From Wolfiporia cocos (lineage: Eukaryota > Basidiomycota > Agaricomycetes > Polyporales > Phaeolaceae), in NCBI GenBank assembly GCA_029448655.1, contig JACCLO010000013.1, positions 1,364,001 to 1,428,000 of the forward strand: DNA of 64,000 nt, in the 5' to 3' direction. A model generated the notes under the pieces. It had not been told where the DNA came from. It saw only the letters and a program-made list of their open reading frames with translations, and searched no databases. Positions 23,904-35,702 of this stretch are shown one piece after another. The position numbers and the translations under genes are program-made. Positions within the stretch are counted from its first letter, which is position 1, and each line of letters begins with the position of its first letter.

Positions 23904-24602
23904 TGACACAGACTAGACTGTGGGACTCACACTATAACCTAATAAGCGACTTGAAGGAGTTGCTGGAGGTTGGTGAGGAGGCTAGTGGGCGCAAGCAGAG
24001 ATGATATGTAACTGTGCGAATGCAGAGAACAAATCTAAGGCTTATCCGCAGTGATAGCCCTACTTATATACATGCTTTGTTTGGTTACCGGTAAGGGAGC
24101 CAAACATGAAGGTGGTCTGTGCGCAGACATAACTAATATGGTTAAGTCGTAAACTACAATAGACCATGTGCGCCGGTAATGGCCGCACCAGTAAGATCGT
24201 TTGTTTGGACCGTAGGTCCATGTTGTGAAAGTGGCTGTAGCTACGTTAGTAAGCCATGCATGTGATTCTTATATTCCGGTATCGGGATATGAGTAATCGT
24301 AAGGTCATTGGCATGTGATAACGAGCGGGCCGCTTATCCAATTGTACTGACATAGCCCGGTACCGGGATATGAGTAAGGCGCGTGACACTGGAGGTTAGT
24401 CCGCTGAGTCATGGACGCGTACAAACGTGTTATGTACGTGTTGTTATGACAAGTGGACGTATACCGCGTTGTGTACGTGTTGTTTGGTTGCGTGTACGTG
24501 TAGACGGGCGCTTAGCAGCGTAAATGTCTACAAGGTCGTAGAAATACCAGATAAATAGGTAAAAATACGGGAAAAATAGTGGCATGTCCCAAATCTGTGA
24601 CA
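23904..24602 (-). repeat. RT-A 5' LTR
   Basis: 699 bp partner of 14601-15299. The inferred RNA start lies near 24036, where the self-primer complement sits. Confidence 0.95.
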
Positions 24603-24644
24603 CGGTGCCTAGAGGTGCTGCCATCGGTTTTCAGTGCTCAGCAC

Positions 24645-24921
24645 TAGTGTTGCCGAAGTTCAGTTCAGAACCAAGGTTCAGGTTCAGTCCAGGCCCGGTT
24701 CAGGGTAGGATGTCAAGATTCAGTTCTCAGTTCAGGGGGGCCATGGATACCCTTGAACCAGGTTCGAACCAAACTGAACCTTGAACCACTAAGCATTGAC
24801 ATATTCTTGGTAGCTACTGGTGGATAAGCATTAATTACAATTATTGTCTTGCCATCCTTGCTATAGTATTGTTGCAGTAAGTCATGGATAACTGGCTTCA
24901 CCATGGCAAGCATCAGCACTC
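24645..24921. mobile_element. hAT-2, left end segment
   Basis: Starts with the same TAGTGTTGCCG end and GGTTCAG arrays as hAT-1, preceded by CTCAGCAC (24637-24644). It aligns with hAT-1 up to the position matching about 3325, then breaks off. The matching right end is at 55322-55546, followed by the same CTCAGCAC (55547-55554), so one element has been split over 31 kb. Confidence 0.9.
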
Positions 24922-26462
24922 ACGAGTTTAATTACCCGCGGCTTCGCCACGAATTGTCACTTAAGTGTGATAACTAATAGAATAAGGGAAAACATATTGG
25001 ATGGAGACATTAGTCCACCCAACCCCCAGGGTGTGTGATCACCCTGCTGCACCTGCCTCCTCATTCTCTGCCCACTCAGCCACTTCTGACACCTCGCTGA
25101 TGCTCGGTGTTGTCGTCGCTTTGGTTGTAACATTGTGTCCACAAATGTGATGCCTCAAAAAACTCCTGACTTTTGTGGGTATCTACAGTACAGGCTATTT
25201 ACATTACAACAGCTACATAATCCTGTGGCACAGCGCAGGGAGGACGCGGTTGAAGGGATTTCAATGCCGTGCATATTGTAGGCGCCGTGCATGGGAAATG
25301 GCATGGGGATGGTGGCGTGCGCCCTATGGGCCAATGAACGCACAGTTGCCATGTGAGAACCACATGGTTTTCTTCCACGGCCCTTTAGTACTTAGACTAG
25401 GTTAATTACCTGTGGCTTCACCACGGTCACACTGCTTTTTCCACTTCAATATATTATTCCAATCCATGTGTGCCTATTTCAGATAACCGGGGGGTTTTTT
25501 GAAGTTACCTGTGGATCCCTCATGAATTTCCTGTGCATTACCCATGGCTTCCCCAACTTCCCTCTTTTGTCTCTTGTCTCTGCCTGCTCAGCCACTTCTG
25601 ACACCTCGCTGATCCTTGGTCTCATTGTCACTTCCCTTGTAATACTGTGTAATGTGGTGTCAAAATGTTCTTCATTTTTTGCAATCTTTTGGCAGGCATC
25701 TACAGCACAGGCAATTTATGTTACAAAAATCCCCGTGGCATGAGGCATAAATCCCCATGGCACAGGGCACAAATCCATGTGGTGTGGGGTATTTACATTA
25801 CAAAATCCCCATGCCACAGGACACAAATCCCCGTGGCATGGGGCACAAATCTCCATGGCACAGAGCACAAATCCCCATGGCATGGGGCACAAATCCCTGT
25901 GGCATTGGGATGCAAATCCCTGTGGCATGGGCCACAAATCCCCATGGTGTAGGGCATTTACATTACAAAAATCCCCATGGCACAGGGCACAAATCCCCGT
26001 GGCATGGGGCACAAACCCCTGTGGCACAGGACACACATCCCCATGGCACAGGGCACCAATCACTGTGGCATTGGGGTGAAAATCCCTGTGGCATGGGGTA
26101 CAAATCCCCATGGTGTGGGGTATTTACATGACAAAATCCCCATGCCACAGGACACAAATCCCTGTGGCATGGGCCACAAACCCCCATGGAATGGGCCATG
26201 AATCCCCGTGGTGTGGGGCATGATTCCCCATGGTGTGGGGTATGAATCCCTGTGGCACGAATCCCCGTGGTGCAGGGCAGGAACAGCGTGCAAAACGCGA
26301 GCTAGCAGTGCGCCTTGCAGGCGCTGGGCGTGGGAATCCTCCCCGGGTGGCAGGCGCCCTTTCTAATGGGAGGAGGAATGACGATGCGCATGGACGCCAC
26401 GCGGCAAATGTGGACGCCAGGTGCGCTCCACGCAACCGCTCCCATGTGAGCTCCCATTACTT
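24922..26462. mobile_element. Unclassified insertion in hAT-2 carrying a minisatellite
   Basis: Interrupts the hAT-2 sequence, which resumes at about 26463. It contains two diverged copies of a roughly 500-bp block (for example TTAATTACCYGYGGCTTC at 24929 and 25401, and CAGCCACTTCTGACACCTCG at 25076 and 25590) and then the minisatellite. No transposase or RT frame, and no clear terminal repeats. Confidence 0.55.
25725..26275. repeat. Degenerate minisatellite, about 21-22 bp unit
   Basis: More than twenty copies of an ATCCCCRTGGCAYRGGGCACA-like unit, interspersed with TTTACATTACAAAA spacers. Long open frames on both strands here are by-products of the repeat and are not called as genes. Confidence 0.85.
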
Positions 26463-26547
26463 ATAGATATGCTCCAGTCTCCCACTATGGCAAGAGCTCA
26501 ACCCCATGTTGGAATTACTGTGCTTTCTGTGACACAAGGCTGCATTC
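26463..26547. mobile_element. hAT-2, second segment
   Basis: Matches hAT-1 from about 3330 to 3410 (CCCAC/TATGGCAAGRGCTCAA, then the GGCTGCATT motif). It is cut by the next insertion at about 26548. Confidence 0.8.
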
Positions 26548-26992
26548 CATCAGCAAAATGCAAGCTCTCATATCTAGTCCGTCAACTATTGTAAGTACTG
26601 GTTTGGTAGATATACCGATGCGCCACAAGCCAATACCACACGCTATGATCAGAAGTTTGCTGGTAGACGGATCATGTATCTTATCCAGAATGTCCCGGTG
26701 GAATTGGAGTATGGCCGACATGATTCGGCTTCAATCTCAGGTGTTGGTTTCAGGCTCCGTCGTGGCTTGGACACTAGTATCTGTGATTGCTTTGCTATTG
26801 GACACTTACTTTTGCAAGCACTGCAGAGGGCCTACAGTTTCTTCAGCTTTTCATGGCAGAGACTTGCAATCTTCAGGCGTAGTAGCCTGAGTGTGAGTGT
26901 TTTCACGGTGTTGATGTATGTGAGCTCAATGTTCAGCCTGAGAGGGACGAAGTGCACCTATATATGAGCAGATACTATGTGTGGGGTAATGT

Positions 26993-27172
26993 CAGGATCA
27001 ACGAGGACCAGAATATTACTTGCAGGATCAACGGGGACCAAAATATTACTTGCAGGACTAATGAGGATGGAAATCTGATTTGCAGGAACAGTGAGGACAG
27101 AAATCTGAATTGCAGGATTAACAAGGATGGGAATGTGAGTTGTAGGATTTACAAGGACAGGATTTCATCAAC
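26993..27172 (+). repeat. Six 30-bp tandem repeats encoding a decapeptide
   Basis: Units start CAGGATYAA and keep a reading frame of the form C-R-x-N-x-D-x-N-x-x for about 60 codons (within an open frame 26952-27266). Copies differ from each other mostly without stops. No start context or product is known. Confidence 0.7.
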
Positions 27173-28743
27173 ATGGACGAGGATAGATTTACATAACTTG
27201 GTTTTGCATATAACAGCATATATAGCTGAGCCGAGCCACGACATTCTATCTTTACTAATCTCGTGACCACAAACAACATGCCAACATATGAGAGCATCAG
27301 CATAATGCACAGGAAATATGGTAGAAAACAGGGCAGTGGTATTGCTAAGGGCAGCAGTACTTGGAGGCTGGCGAGCAATGTGCAGAAGGGGAAGAGAAGC
27401 AAAGAGTGGGTGCACTCATGCGCAGTAGTTGTTCTTGGGCTTACTCTCCCAGACACTGGGCCCCGGCTGTACAAGGGATCTGCTGGCCCCACCACTTATG
27501 TAAAGACTGAGTCAAGTGAGCCAAGAAAAGTAACCTTACTTCCATATATGGCCCTTTGCTACACAAATGTCACCGTCATGTTGCGCTCATGACGCCATCA
27601 CTGTCAGTGCCATGTCACGCTGCTTGCAGCACTATAAATGACTAGTGTCACCTACCATTCTGCACCCCCTGCTCTTGTTCCCTTCCCTCATGTGCCTTGA
27701 ACAAGACTGCTGTCTGTTGTCCCATCTGAGTAAGTGCACGCTTGACCACCCACGTTCCGATAATGCACATATATTGATCCATATCATGTCACACGCCGAT
27801 TTCAAGCCTCTAGGCACAGTACCTTTTCCAATCATTGAGAGCACCCCCGAGGCTGGAAACCTGATGCCTCAGCTAGAACCAAGCCCTACGCACGTACCAC
27901 TACGGGCACTAGCTAACAGCATTACCAGCCCCACCTAAAGAACCCTAGTCCCAGACCACACGTCCAGTCCAACATAAAGCCAATAGCAGTCACGTGACCC
28001 CGACCAACTATGATGAGCCCAGTAGCACCTAACCAAGCCAACCCCTTGCTGCCTGGACCACACCTCATCAGGTCACTACCATCCAGACTCACGGCTAGGA
28101 CTACGTCCACCCAACCAACCAAACCCAACGCCTCCCATCTCCATGGACTACAGCCATTACCGGCTACACGGTCATTACCGACCATGGACTTTGTCACAAA
28201 TTATTCCTTTATTAATTTAGACTCCCTCGCTATAGGTTGTATGTGCGGCGCTAGGCGTACGCCGCGCCTCTACTCCATAGCTACCTCCAGCGTCTCTCCC
28301 AGATATTGCAGGTCACCTGGTCGTCCGGTTAGCGCTGTAGGGTAGCGCGCGCCTCAGGTACTGTCACTCATGGTCACACTGTTACATACTCGTTACCTAG
28401 CACATGACCCATAGTTACATGGTGCACAGACCAGTAGTTTAGGGCAGTCTCGGTAGTAGACACTAGCGTGTATATAGTACGACGGAATGTGGGCTTACTC
28501 CCCATTCCTAAGATTCTCGACAACTGGGCATAGCCCCTTACTCTCACCTCTTTGTGTGCGCTCTCTGGCCGGGGGCCCAGCTCGTCTTGCTTGACTGTGC
28601 GCGCCTCAACATGTCGACTCTAGGAGTCCCTCTTTAGGGTACAGCCGACAAGTTCACCGCTGTTGCGGTTGCGCACCGCCCTGTAGGGCGCGTTAGGATT
28701 CCTCTGTAGTACAGAGTCCCACAAACGTGTAAGTTTGTGTCAT

Positions 28744-28755
28744 AATCTTAGGAAT
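28744..28755 (+). promoter_or_regulatory. T1 self-primer binding site
   Basis: AATCTTAGGAAT, two bases after the 5' LTR, is the exact complement of ATTCCTAAGATT inside the LTR (28504-28515), implying self-priming and an RNA start near 28504. Confidence 0.8.
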
Positions 28756-29653
28756 ATCTTACCTCCCCTCCGGCGCCACCTGCGCTGGGGCCGAGGGTTC
28801 TCCACTTGCAGGTTGCCATGGCAGCGTGGCGGGGCAGCCGTCGGTAGAAGCGCCGGCGGTCCGTAGCCTTACGAGCCCCCACGAAACGCTACACCAGGCA
28901 AAGCAACCGCAAGGAGTGAGTAATCAAGTCCGCCCTCTTTCGAACGCAAGATAGCAGGGATCGACTCGCGTAAGCCGCGTTTGAGGACCCGCCATCCACC
29001 CCTGCAAAGGGAATGCGATGCGTGGAGGTCTAGTGCAGCGGAGCCATTATCCCTGGGCGGCAGGGGTTATCGTCAAGAAGCTTTGACCAGTGGGTATGCG
29101 AAGGGTCCCGTAAGGGTACCCAACCCCACACCGACGGTCTCAAAGGTTAGAAAGCAATCCACCACGACAGACTATCGAATACCAACGAGCGAACCACATA
29201 CCCCGAGGTCGGTGGGCCACGCGTAGCTACGTCGGCGCAAGTCATGAACTTTGACATGTACCAATACGCTCACCGCTGGCGCGCCTCGCCAACTCACGTC
29301 TGGGATGTAAGGAAACAGGGATGGTCGTTTGCTCCCAATGTCTCCTGCAGGCTAGCTCACTTCGCTCCACCACCGGCGGACGGACCGTGCTCCTGGATGC
29401 TCCCCATCCTCCGCGAAGAAGGAATGGGCCTCGAGTCAAACAAGCAACCAAGGTAGCGAGCGTCGTAGGATTCAAGATAGAACGTCAGGGACGACGTTTT
29501 TCGAGAGGGGGGGTAATGTCACAAATTATTCCTTTATTAATTTAGACTCCCTCGCTATAGGTTGTATGTGCGGCGCTAGGCGTACGCCGCGCCTCTACTC
29601 CATAGCTACCTCCAGCGTCTCTCCCAGATATTGCAGGTCACCTGGTCGTCCGG

Positions 29654-31554
29654 TGACACAGACCCACCAGTCTGTGCGACCATGGCTACATGGGGAACCC
29701 CCACAGCCCTCCACAAGGCAGCGACGACGCGCAGCGGCGTACTCATAGGTCCATCCCCACGACAGAGTCGCAAGGTGCCCAGACGTCGAAGGCGCAATCC
29801 CAGACAAGGAAGAGAAGATGGGGCCCCGGGCCAGTAGTAACGCAGACGAAATAGCGAGTAAGGGGACTATCCCATTGTCGAGAATCTGAGAGATGGGGTG
29901 TAAGCCCACATCTCGTCGTAATATATACATGACGGTTGTAACTACGAGTCGTGCCCTAAAGTAATGGCCCGTGCGCATTATCTAAGAGGCACATGACTAG
30001 TAACGTACATGTAACTACTGTGACCGTAACGTGTCCGTACCTGAGGCGCGCGCTACCCTACAGCGCTAAAACTACTGAGTCAGATGATCTAGATGGCAAA
30101 GAGGAGGCGCTGGAGGTGGCTGAGGATCAGGAAGGCGCGCGCACGCCTAGCGGCGCCTGTGAATACCTATAGCGAGGGATGTCAGAACCCCCCACCGGGA
30201 ATTCTGTGACATTACCCCCCCTCTCAAAAAGCGTCGTCTCTGACGCGGATCCTACGACATCCCTTCCTGTTGGTTAAAAGAGAGCCCGGCACTACTGGGT
30301 CGGCACCGCCCGTTACAATCGCAGTAGGGAGCGTCCGGGACTTTCTGACGGTCCGTCCGTCGGATAGGGTTGAAGAGAAAAGGGCGCGCGCTGGTGGGGA
30401 CGCCAACCCAGCGCGGCACCGAGCTTGCCAAAGGCTCACCGAGTCGAGAGGGACAGCCTTGTAGCTAGGTTTTTTTTGTTGAAGTTTTCGCGGCCAGCAA
30501 GGATCGCTCCCAGCCGCTACTCACTGAGGGTGCCCGTCACCCGTGTCCGTCATACCCAAAGGCCAATCCTGTCGGGCGTCGAATCCATATTCATCGTGTT
30601 GACCGGTCGTTGTGGGGTTGGGCATCCTTGCGGAGCCCTTCGCATACCCACGGGTCATCAGTTCTTGAGTAATCCCCGCCGCCCAGGGGTAAGTGGTCAG
30701 ACTGCACTGTGCCTCCACACACCGCATTCCCTTTGCAGGGGTGGGTGGCGGGCCCTAATCGCGGCTTACGTCGATCGACCCCGGCTACCTTGCGTTCGAA
30801 AGGGGGCGGTCTTGCTTTCTCACTCCCTGTGGTCGCTTTGCCAGGTGTAACGCTTCGTGGGGGCTCGTAAGACTACGGACCACTGGCGCTTCTACCAGTG
30901 GCTGCCCCGCCGCGTTGCCTTGGCGACCTACAGATGGAGAACCCTCGGCCCCAGCGCAGGTGGCGCCGGAGGGGAGGTAAGATATCTCTCAGATTATGAC
31001 ACAGACCCACCAGTCTGTGCGACCATGGCTACATGGGGAACCCCCACAGCCCTCCACAAGGCAGCGACGACGCGCAGCGGCGTACTCATAGGTCCATCCC
31101 CACGACAGAGTCGCAAGGTGCCCAGACGTCGAAGGCGCAATCCCAGACAAGGAAGAGAAGATGGGGCCCCGGGCCAGTAGTAACGCAGACGAAATAGCGA
31201 GTAAGGGGACTATCCCATTGTCGAGAATCTGAGAGATGGGGTGTAAGCCCACATCTCGTCGTAATATATACATGACGGTTGTAACTACGAGTCGTGCCCT
31301 AAAGTAATGGCCCGTGCGCATTATCTAAGAGGCACATGACTAGTAACGTACATGTAACTACTGTGACCGTAACGTGTCCGTACCTGAGGCGCGCGCTACC
31401 CTACAGCGCTAAAACTACTGAGTCAGATGATCTAGATGGCAAAGAGGAGGCGCTGGAGGTGGCTGAGGATCAGGAAGGCGCGCGCACGCCTAGCGGCGCC
31501 TGTGAATACCTATAGCGAGGGATGTCAGAACCCCCCACCGGGAATTCTGTGACA
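29654..31554 (-). mobile_element. Short non-autonomous LTR element T2
   Basis: 1901 bp inserted in the T1 3' LTR in the opposite orientation, flanked by TCCGG (29649-29653 and 31555-31559). Two 558-bp LTRs (29654-30211 and 30997-31554) look identical, and the interior is 785 bp. No long frame. Related to T1 but diverged in LTR sequence. Confidence 0.93.
30984..30995 (-). promoter_or_regulatory. T2 self-primer binding site
   Basis: The minus strand reads AATCTGAGAGAT, complementary over 12 nt to the transcribed ATCTCTCAGATT in its 5' LTR (plus 31226-31237). Both halves differ from T1 in step, so pairing is kept. Confidence 0.85.
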
Positions 31555-31978
31555 TCCGGTTAGCGCTGTAGGGTAGCGCGCGCCTCAGGTACTGTCACTC
31601 ATGGTCACACTGTTACATACTCGTTACCTAGCACATGACCCATAGTTACATGGTGCACAGACCAGTAGTTTAGGGCAGTCTCGGTAGTAGACACTAGCGT
31701 GTATATAGTACGACGGAATGTGGGCTTACTCCCCATTCCTAAGATTCTCGACAACTGGGCATAGCCCCTTACTCTCACCTCTTTGTGTGCGCTCTCTGGC
31801 CGGGGGCCCAGCTCGTCTTGCTTGACTGTGCGCGCCTCAACATGTCGACTCTAGGAGTCCCTCTTTAGGGTACAGCCGACAAGTTCACCGCTGTTGCGGT
31901 TGCGCACCGCCCTGTAGGGCGCGTTAGGATTCCTCTGTAGTACAGAGTCCCACAAACGTGTAAGTTTGTGTCAGACTT

Positions 31979-32951
31979 ATGCCATTACTGGCACGGACTA
32001 TGTACCATACGGACAAAGGCCCTTGGAAGGCCTTAAACTCCAGCCGCCCTAGTCTACGAGGACCACCGACCTCGGGCAGCACCTGTACGACTGAGAACCC
32101 TAGCAGTCACAGGACTCTACATACCAATCACAGCCAATCACGCTCGATCACCCTACGTCACGCACGGCCCGTACTGGCCAGTCCATGCTCTTGGCAGATG
32201 TCATCCTTCAGTACCAGCATGTGGGAACCTGGGCCGCCACGTGCCTTCCCCTCAGTACCAGTCCTTGGGAACCTGGACAGCAGACGCCCCGATCACAGAC
32301 ATAGAACCCCACCATTACCGGCGAACCCTTGATCAACGAGAACCACTGATCAGGCCTAACCCACTACATTGCCATAGCCATCCAGCACTCCCCTAGCCGA
32401 TCCAGCGCTCGCACCCTGATGCCCTTACTGGCCACCACATAGCACGTAGATTACCTCAGTGCTGGTGCCTTACAGGCTGCGCCATAACATGTACAAACAC
32501 TGTGGGAGTATATAAACGCCAGACAGTCTTGAGTGAACCTCAGACTTGTCTTGGCCATTTCAGCCTTAGATGCCCGGACCAGGAAGGTGCTTTCATGTGA
32601 TCCCCCTTCCCCCAGTGTGTGTCTGAGGTTGTGCTTGTGTCATATCACACCTGACATACGGAGTCTGTAATGTACTGGTCACTCCAGACTGTGCTGGTGT
32701 CATTTCGCACACTCAAATCGTTTACATATGTGGGTTTCCATGATGAGGTGCGTTTCCTGTCCACTCTTCTGCTGAGCATGAAGAACAGCTTGCCAGGCCT
32801 GAAGAACAGCTTTCCAGGCCTGCACCAATGCTTTCACACCACACAGGCACTTTCACCACACATACCTCTCTCTCTCCCTGGCACACCCATCTCATCCCAC
32901 TCTCTTGGCCATGGCAGATAGGGTGCAAGTGGTGCCACCGACCCTCACATC
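31979..32951. other. Interior of the TIR-like element, no gene
   Basis: No frame over 120 codons with recognisable content. Around 32500-32600 it resembles 35160-35270 (CAGACTYRTCTTGGCC), suggesting an older shared repeat. Confidence 0.5.
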
Positions 32952-33494
32952 TGTTATGGTCTGCACGGAAACAACTGAATATCTTTTATTGATGCCTCAC
33001 TGAAGGAAGGGACTTAGCGTTCAACCGCTGTACCGTGTGTTTATTTCTAGGGATCCCTGTTCAAACAGTGACCCTCGTTTCATGTACAACAACCCTATGC
33101 CCATAGTCTCACGATGTATCAGGTTCTAGTTGATATCTTGTGTCTAACCACAGGACTTCTACGTTTCAGCTCGTTGTTGCGCTCAACCGCAATGCTTCGG
33201 ATTTGTTATCTTAGCATGCTAACCTTATGGACTTAGTGGTAGCAGTACCAAGGACACTATGACCCCGATTACAGAATTGTAGTATAAAACCTGCTGTAAA
33301 TACCGGTCGAGTCCCTCAGCTTGACCTTGTTGAATTACAAGGATCTTATACTCGTTCTCAAAGGCTTGAGCAATTAAGCCTGCAGCTTGTATATCAACGC
33401 TCAACTCTGCTGAGTCTGATGAGTAGTGTGCTACTCAATACGCTGAGTAACTCAACTTAGTTATTTCAGCTGAACGGATATTCGATCCGTAACA
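32952..33494 (+). repeat. Solo LTR of the RT-B family, opposite orientation
   Basis: About 543 bp, TGTTATGG ... CCGTAACA, the reverse complement of the RT-B LTRs with scattered differences. No internal region, and no matching 5-bp flanks (ACATC against ATGTC), so it is old or was formed by unequal exchange. Confidence 0.8.
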
Positions 33495-34189
33495 ATGTCA
33501 CTGCTCATGTGCTTCCCATGCCTATGTCTGTTGCAGACACAGTGCATGTCTGGCCACCCATCGTTCATGGCGGATGTCATGGCCGAACTCATGTGTGCCC
33601 ACCTTTCAATTTTTCCTTCCCTTTCTGATTGCAGCGACTCACAGCTGACTTACTGCACCATGCGTGGGACATGCTTGCAACAATAGCAGTGCACAGTGCC
33701 CACACAGCACCTGCTGCATACATTCATGCTTATATGTACATACTATGAGGGCACCGCTGTTCACGCCATGGGTGGGAGTGGAGGCTAATGACTACTGTTC
33801 TGTGGTAGATCTCTTGTAACCCCTTCTGCCAGTAGCTGGCTCTACTAACATGATTTTACGCATGTGTATTACGAATAAAATTAGAGCTTTCATTGGCACT
33901 ACATTGTAGTCTGTGTGAATACAATATATTATAAGAGCTGCAAATATTCCCAGGACCGGCGTCCCCACACTGCCAGCTGCTCAGGTGACTGGTATTATAT
34001 GGTCTTCATAATAACAAGAGCCTCAGGTAAGGTCCTTGCAATAGCACGGGCCTGGGCACTGCGTGCTTGCAAGAACGCGTCCCTTGGGCGCTTGGTATTG
34101 CATGGAACTGCTACCATAAGGGGGTTATACATGACTATACTGGTCTGCCTACATTTACAGGACCTGCTAGGTATATCTACATAGACATG
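33495..34189. other. Interior of the TIR-like element, no gene
   Basis: AT-rich sequence with only short frames and nothing recognised. Confidence 0.5.
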
Positions 34190-34220
34190 AGTAGATATAC
34201 GATCTCACACTTTACTGATG

Positions 34221-34600
34221 TCACTGCTGTTAGATGAAGTCAAAATGTAGATATAATGTTTCACTTTGTATTCATGATCCTACTGTAGGTTATATACAGA
34301 GCTGTCTAATAAGGTTTGTTATTGAGCTTTGCCTCAGGCTAATTCACACTTGTTCTGCTCATGGAATCTGATTACTGAACTGCTCAAAATAGCTGCCTTG
34401 AGTGATTATTGTGCACCAACAAGTTATGTTTTACCACTCTGAAGAAGACAAAGAGCCACTTCAGAATGCAGCATCCCAGTAGACACCAAATGGATGCTTG
34501 AGGCACTGCAAAATTTGAGGTGTGGTTATTCTAATGGTTTCAATATTGCTGGGGATGAGATAGACAATATAGGGCAGTTGGCATACACAGAAAGGTACCC
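34221..34600. mobile_element. hAT-2, third segment
   Basis: Aligns with hAT-1 3410-3760 (e.g. GAGCTTTGCCTCAGGCTAA), ending GAAAGGTACCC, where the long-TIR element inserted. It resumes at 55322. Confidence 0.88.
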
Positions 34601-34799
34601 AGGCTCCTAGAACCAGCTGCTCTATGCATTCCATGTTCCTGTTGTGGCTAAGTCAGGTGATGTTCCCAATATGGGAACAACTTAGCTGAACAACAAGGAA
34701 GTGAACACTATAGAGTGGCTGGCCAAATACATTGATGCTCAATTAGCTGAGGTGACAAATCAACTAAGTTCCCATTTTTGCTATCACACACTATTGTGA

Positions 34800-35702
34800 G
34801 AACCCAATAATGATGCTCAGCCATAATGCAATAACCATTGTGCCAAAAGGGCAGAATGCCAACTCTGTTGGCATCTGTGAGTCTCAGTACTTAAGCTATT
34901 ATGGCACATGGTCGTGATGTGCTCGTGACATTTGCTTGGGCATGTCACAGGCTGATTTCATTCAACTAGCCTCTGACTAAAACCACGACCCTAACTCTTA
35001 TCTAAGCGCCCACTCCCACAGTCACATGCAGGAGCCAAACACCCCATATACCATATACAGATGTCATGACCCCGGACACCCTGTGCCATGTACTTACACC
35101 CATTATAGGGTTACCACAGACTATCATGATACATGTTGACTAATAACTGTACAGTAGCCAAACATGTACAAACATAGAGATAGCATATATACTGGCCGAT
35201 GAGCTGGGTAGCACCCCAGACTCATCTTGGCCTTATATGCCTTGAGTAGCCTCAGACTAGGAATACACCTTTGTGTGAGTACTATTTCCCTAAGCTGTTG
35301 CTTGAGGTCATTGCTTGTGTCAGGGCAGGTGTGCAGGAAATTACTGCTATTGGAATGCGTAACAGCTGAGTCAGAGTGTCACATTGGCTCACCTGCTGCC
35401 TCATCTGGAACAGGACACACTTTAACAACTGGTGTAGCGACATAGTGTAGACTTATTCTTGGGCTTGATGTGCTGTTCCATACATAATGCCCCACTGGAC
35501 TACTGAGAGAAACCAAGAACTTGTGCAATCAACACTCAACAAACGTGCAAATTATCTGTTTCAAATCACAGAGATTTGGGTGTAGTACAGTACAACACAG
35601 CCGTAGTGAACCTATTTCTAGTTGTGGTGCATGCTGCAGCCTTGCCACTATAGCACAGTTCAATGGTACTGTGCTCAGAGCATGGAGATGTAGTAGCACC
35701 TG
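34800..35702. other. Non-coding left arm of the long-TIR element
   Basis: No coding segment seen. It contains the stretch that pairs with the right arm near 55060-55130 and ends at the RT-B target site ACCTG (35698-35702). Confidence 0.55.

Larger units (their letters stand above)
14601..24602 (-). mobile_element. RT-A: full-length chromodomain Gypsy LTR retrotransposon with dUTPase
   Basis: 10,002-bp element read on the minus strand, flanked by the 5-bp duplication CGGTG (14596-14600 and 24603-24607). Two 699-bp LTRs begin TGTCAC and end GTGTCA in its own orientation. Gene order is ORF0, gag, pol. Pol order is protease, RT, RNase H, integrase, chromodomain, dUTPase. All three frames are open, and the LTRs differ at one base that I can find (15087 C, 24390 T). 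This points to a recent, possibly competent copy. It lies inside copy B of the IES6-DUF6533 duplication. Confidence 0.95.
28192..31973 (+). mobile_element. Short non-autonomous LTR element T1, split by T2
   Basis: 551-bp LTRs (28192-28742, and 29517-29653 joined to 31560-31973, which is 137 + 414 = 551). They surround a 774-bp interior and are flanked by GACTT (28187-28191 and 31974-31978). The interior ends in a purine tract (GAGAGGGGGGGTAA) before the 3' LTR and has no gag or pol. The 3' LTR was the target for T2. Confidence 0.93.
26548..34220. mobile_element. TIR-like DNA element in hAT-2 (host of nested LTR elements)
   Basis: The outer ends are imperfect inverted repeats of about 30 bp (26548 CATCAGCAAAATG ... 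and 34190-34220 ending TTTACTGATG). hAT-2 sequence flanks both sides and rejoins cleanly. No intact transposase is seen. The interior holds a 30-bp tandem repeat, two short LTR elements and a solo LTR. Element class is not determined, and the terminal repeats are diverged, so the boundary call is tentative. Confidence 0.5.

Noticed and set aside
25725..26275. CRISPR-like array
   Set aside because: Units are contiguous and degenerate, spacers are not unique, and the genome is eukaryotic.
25716..26293. Several long open frames on both strands
   Set aside because: They follow from the 21-22 bp repeat and occur in multiple frames; no protein-like composition.
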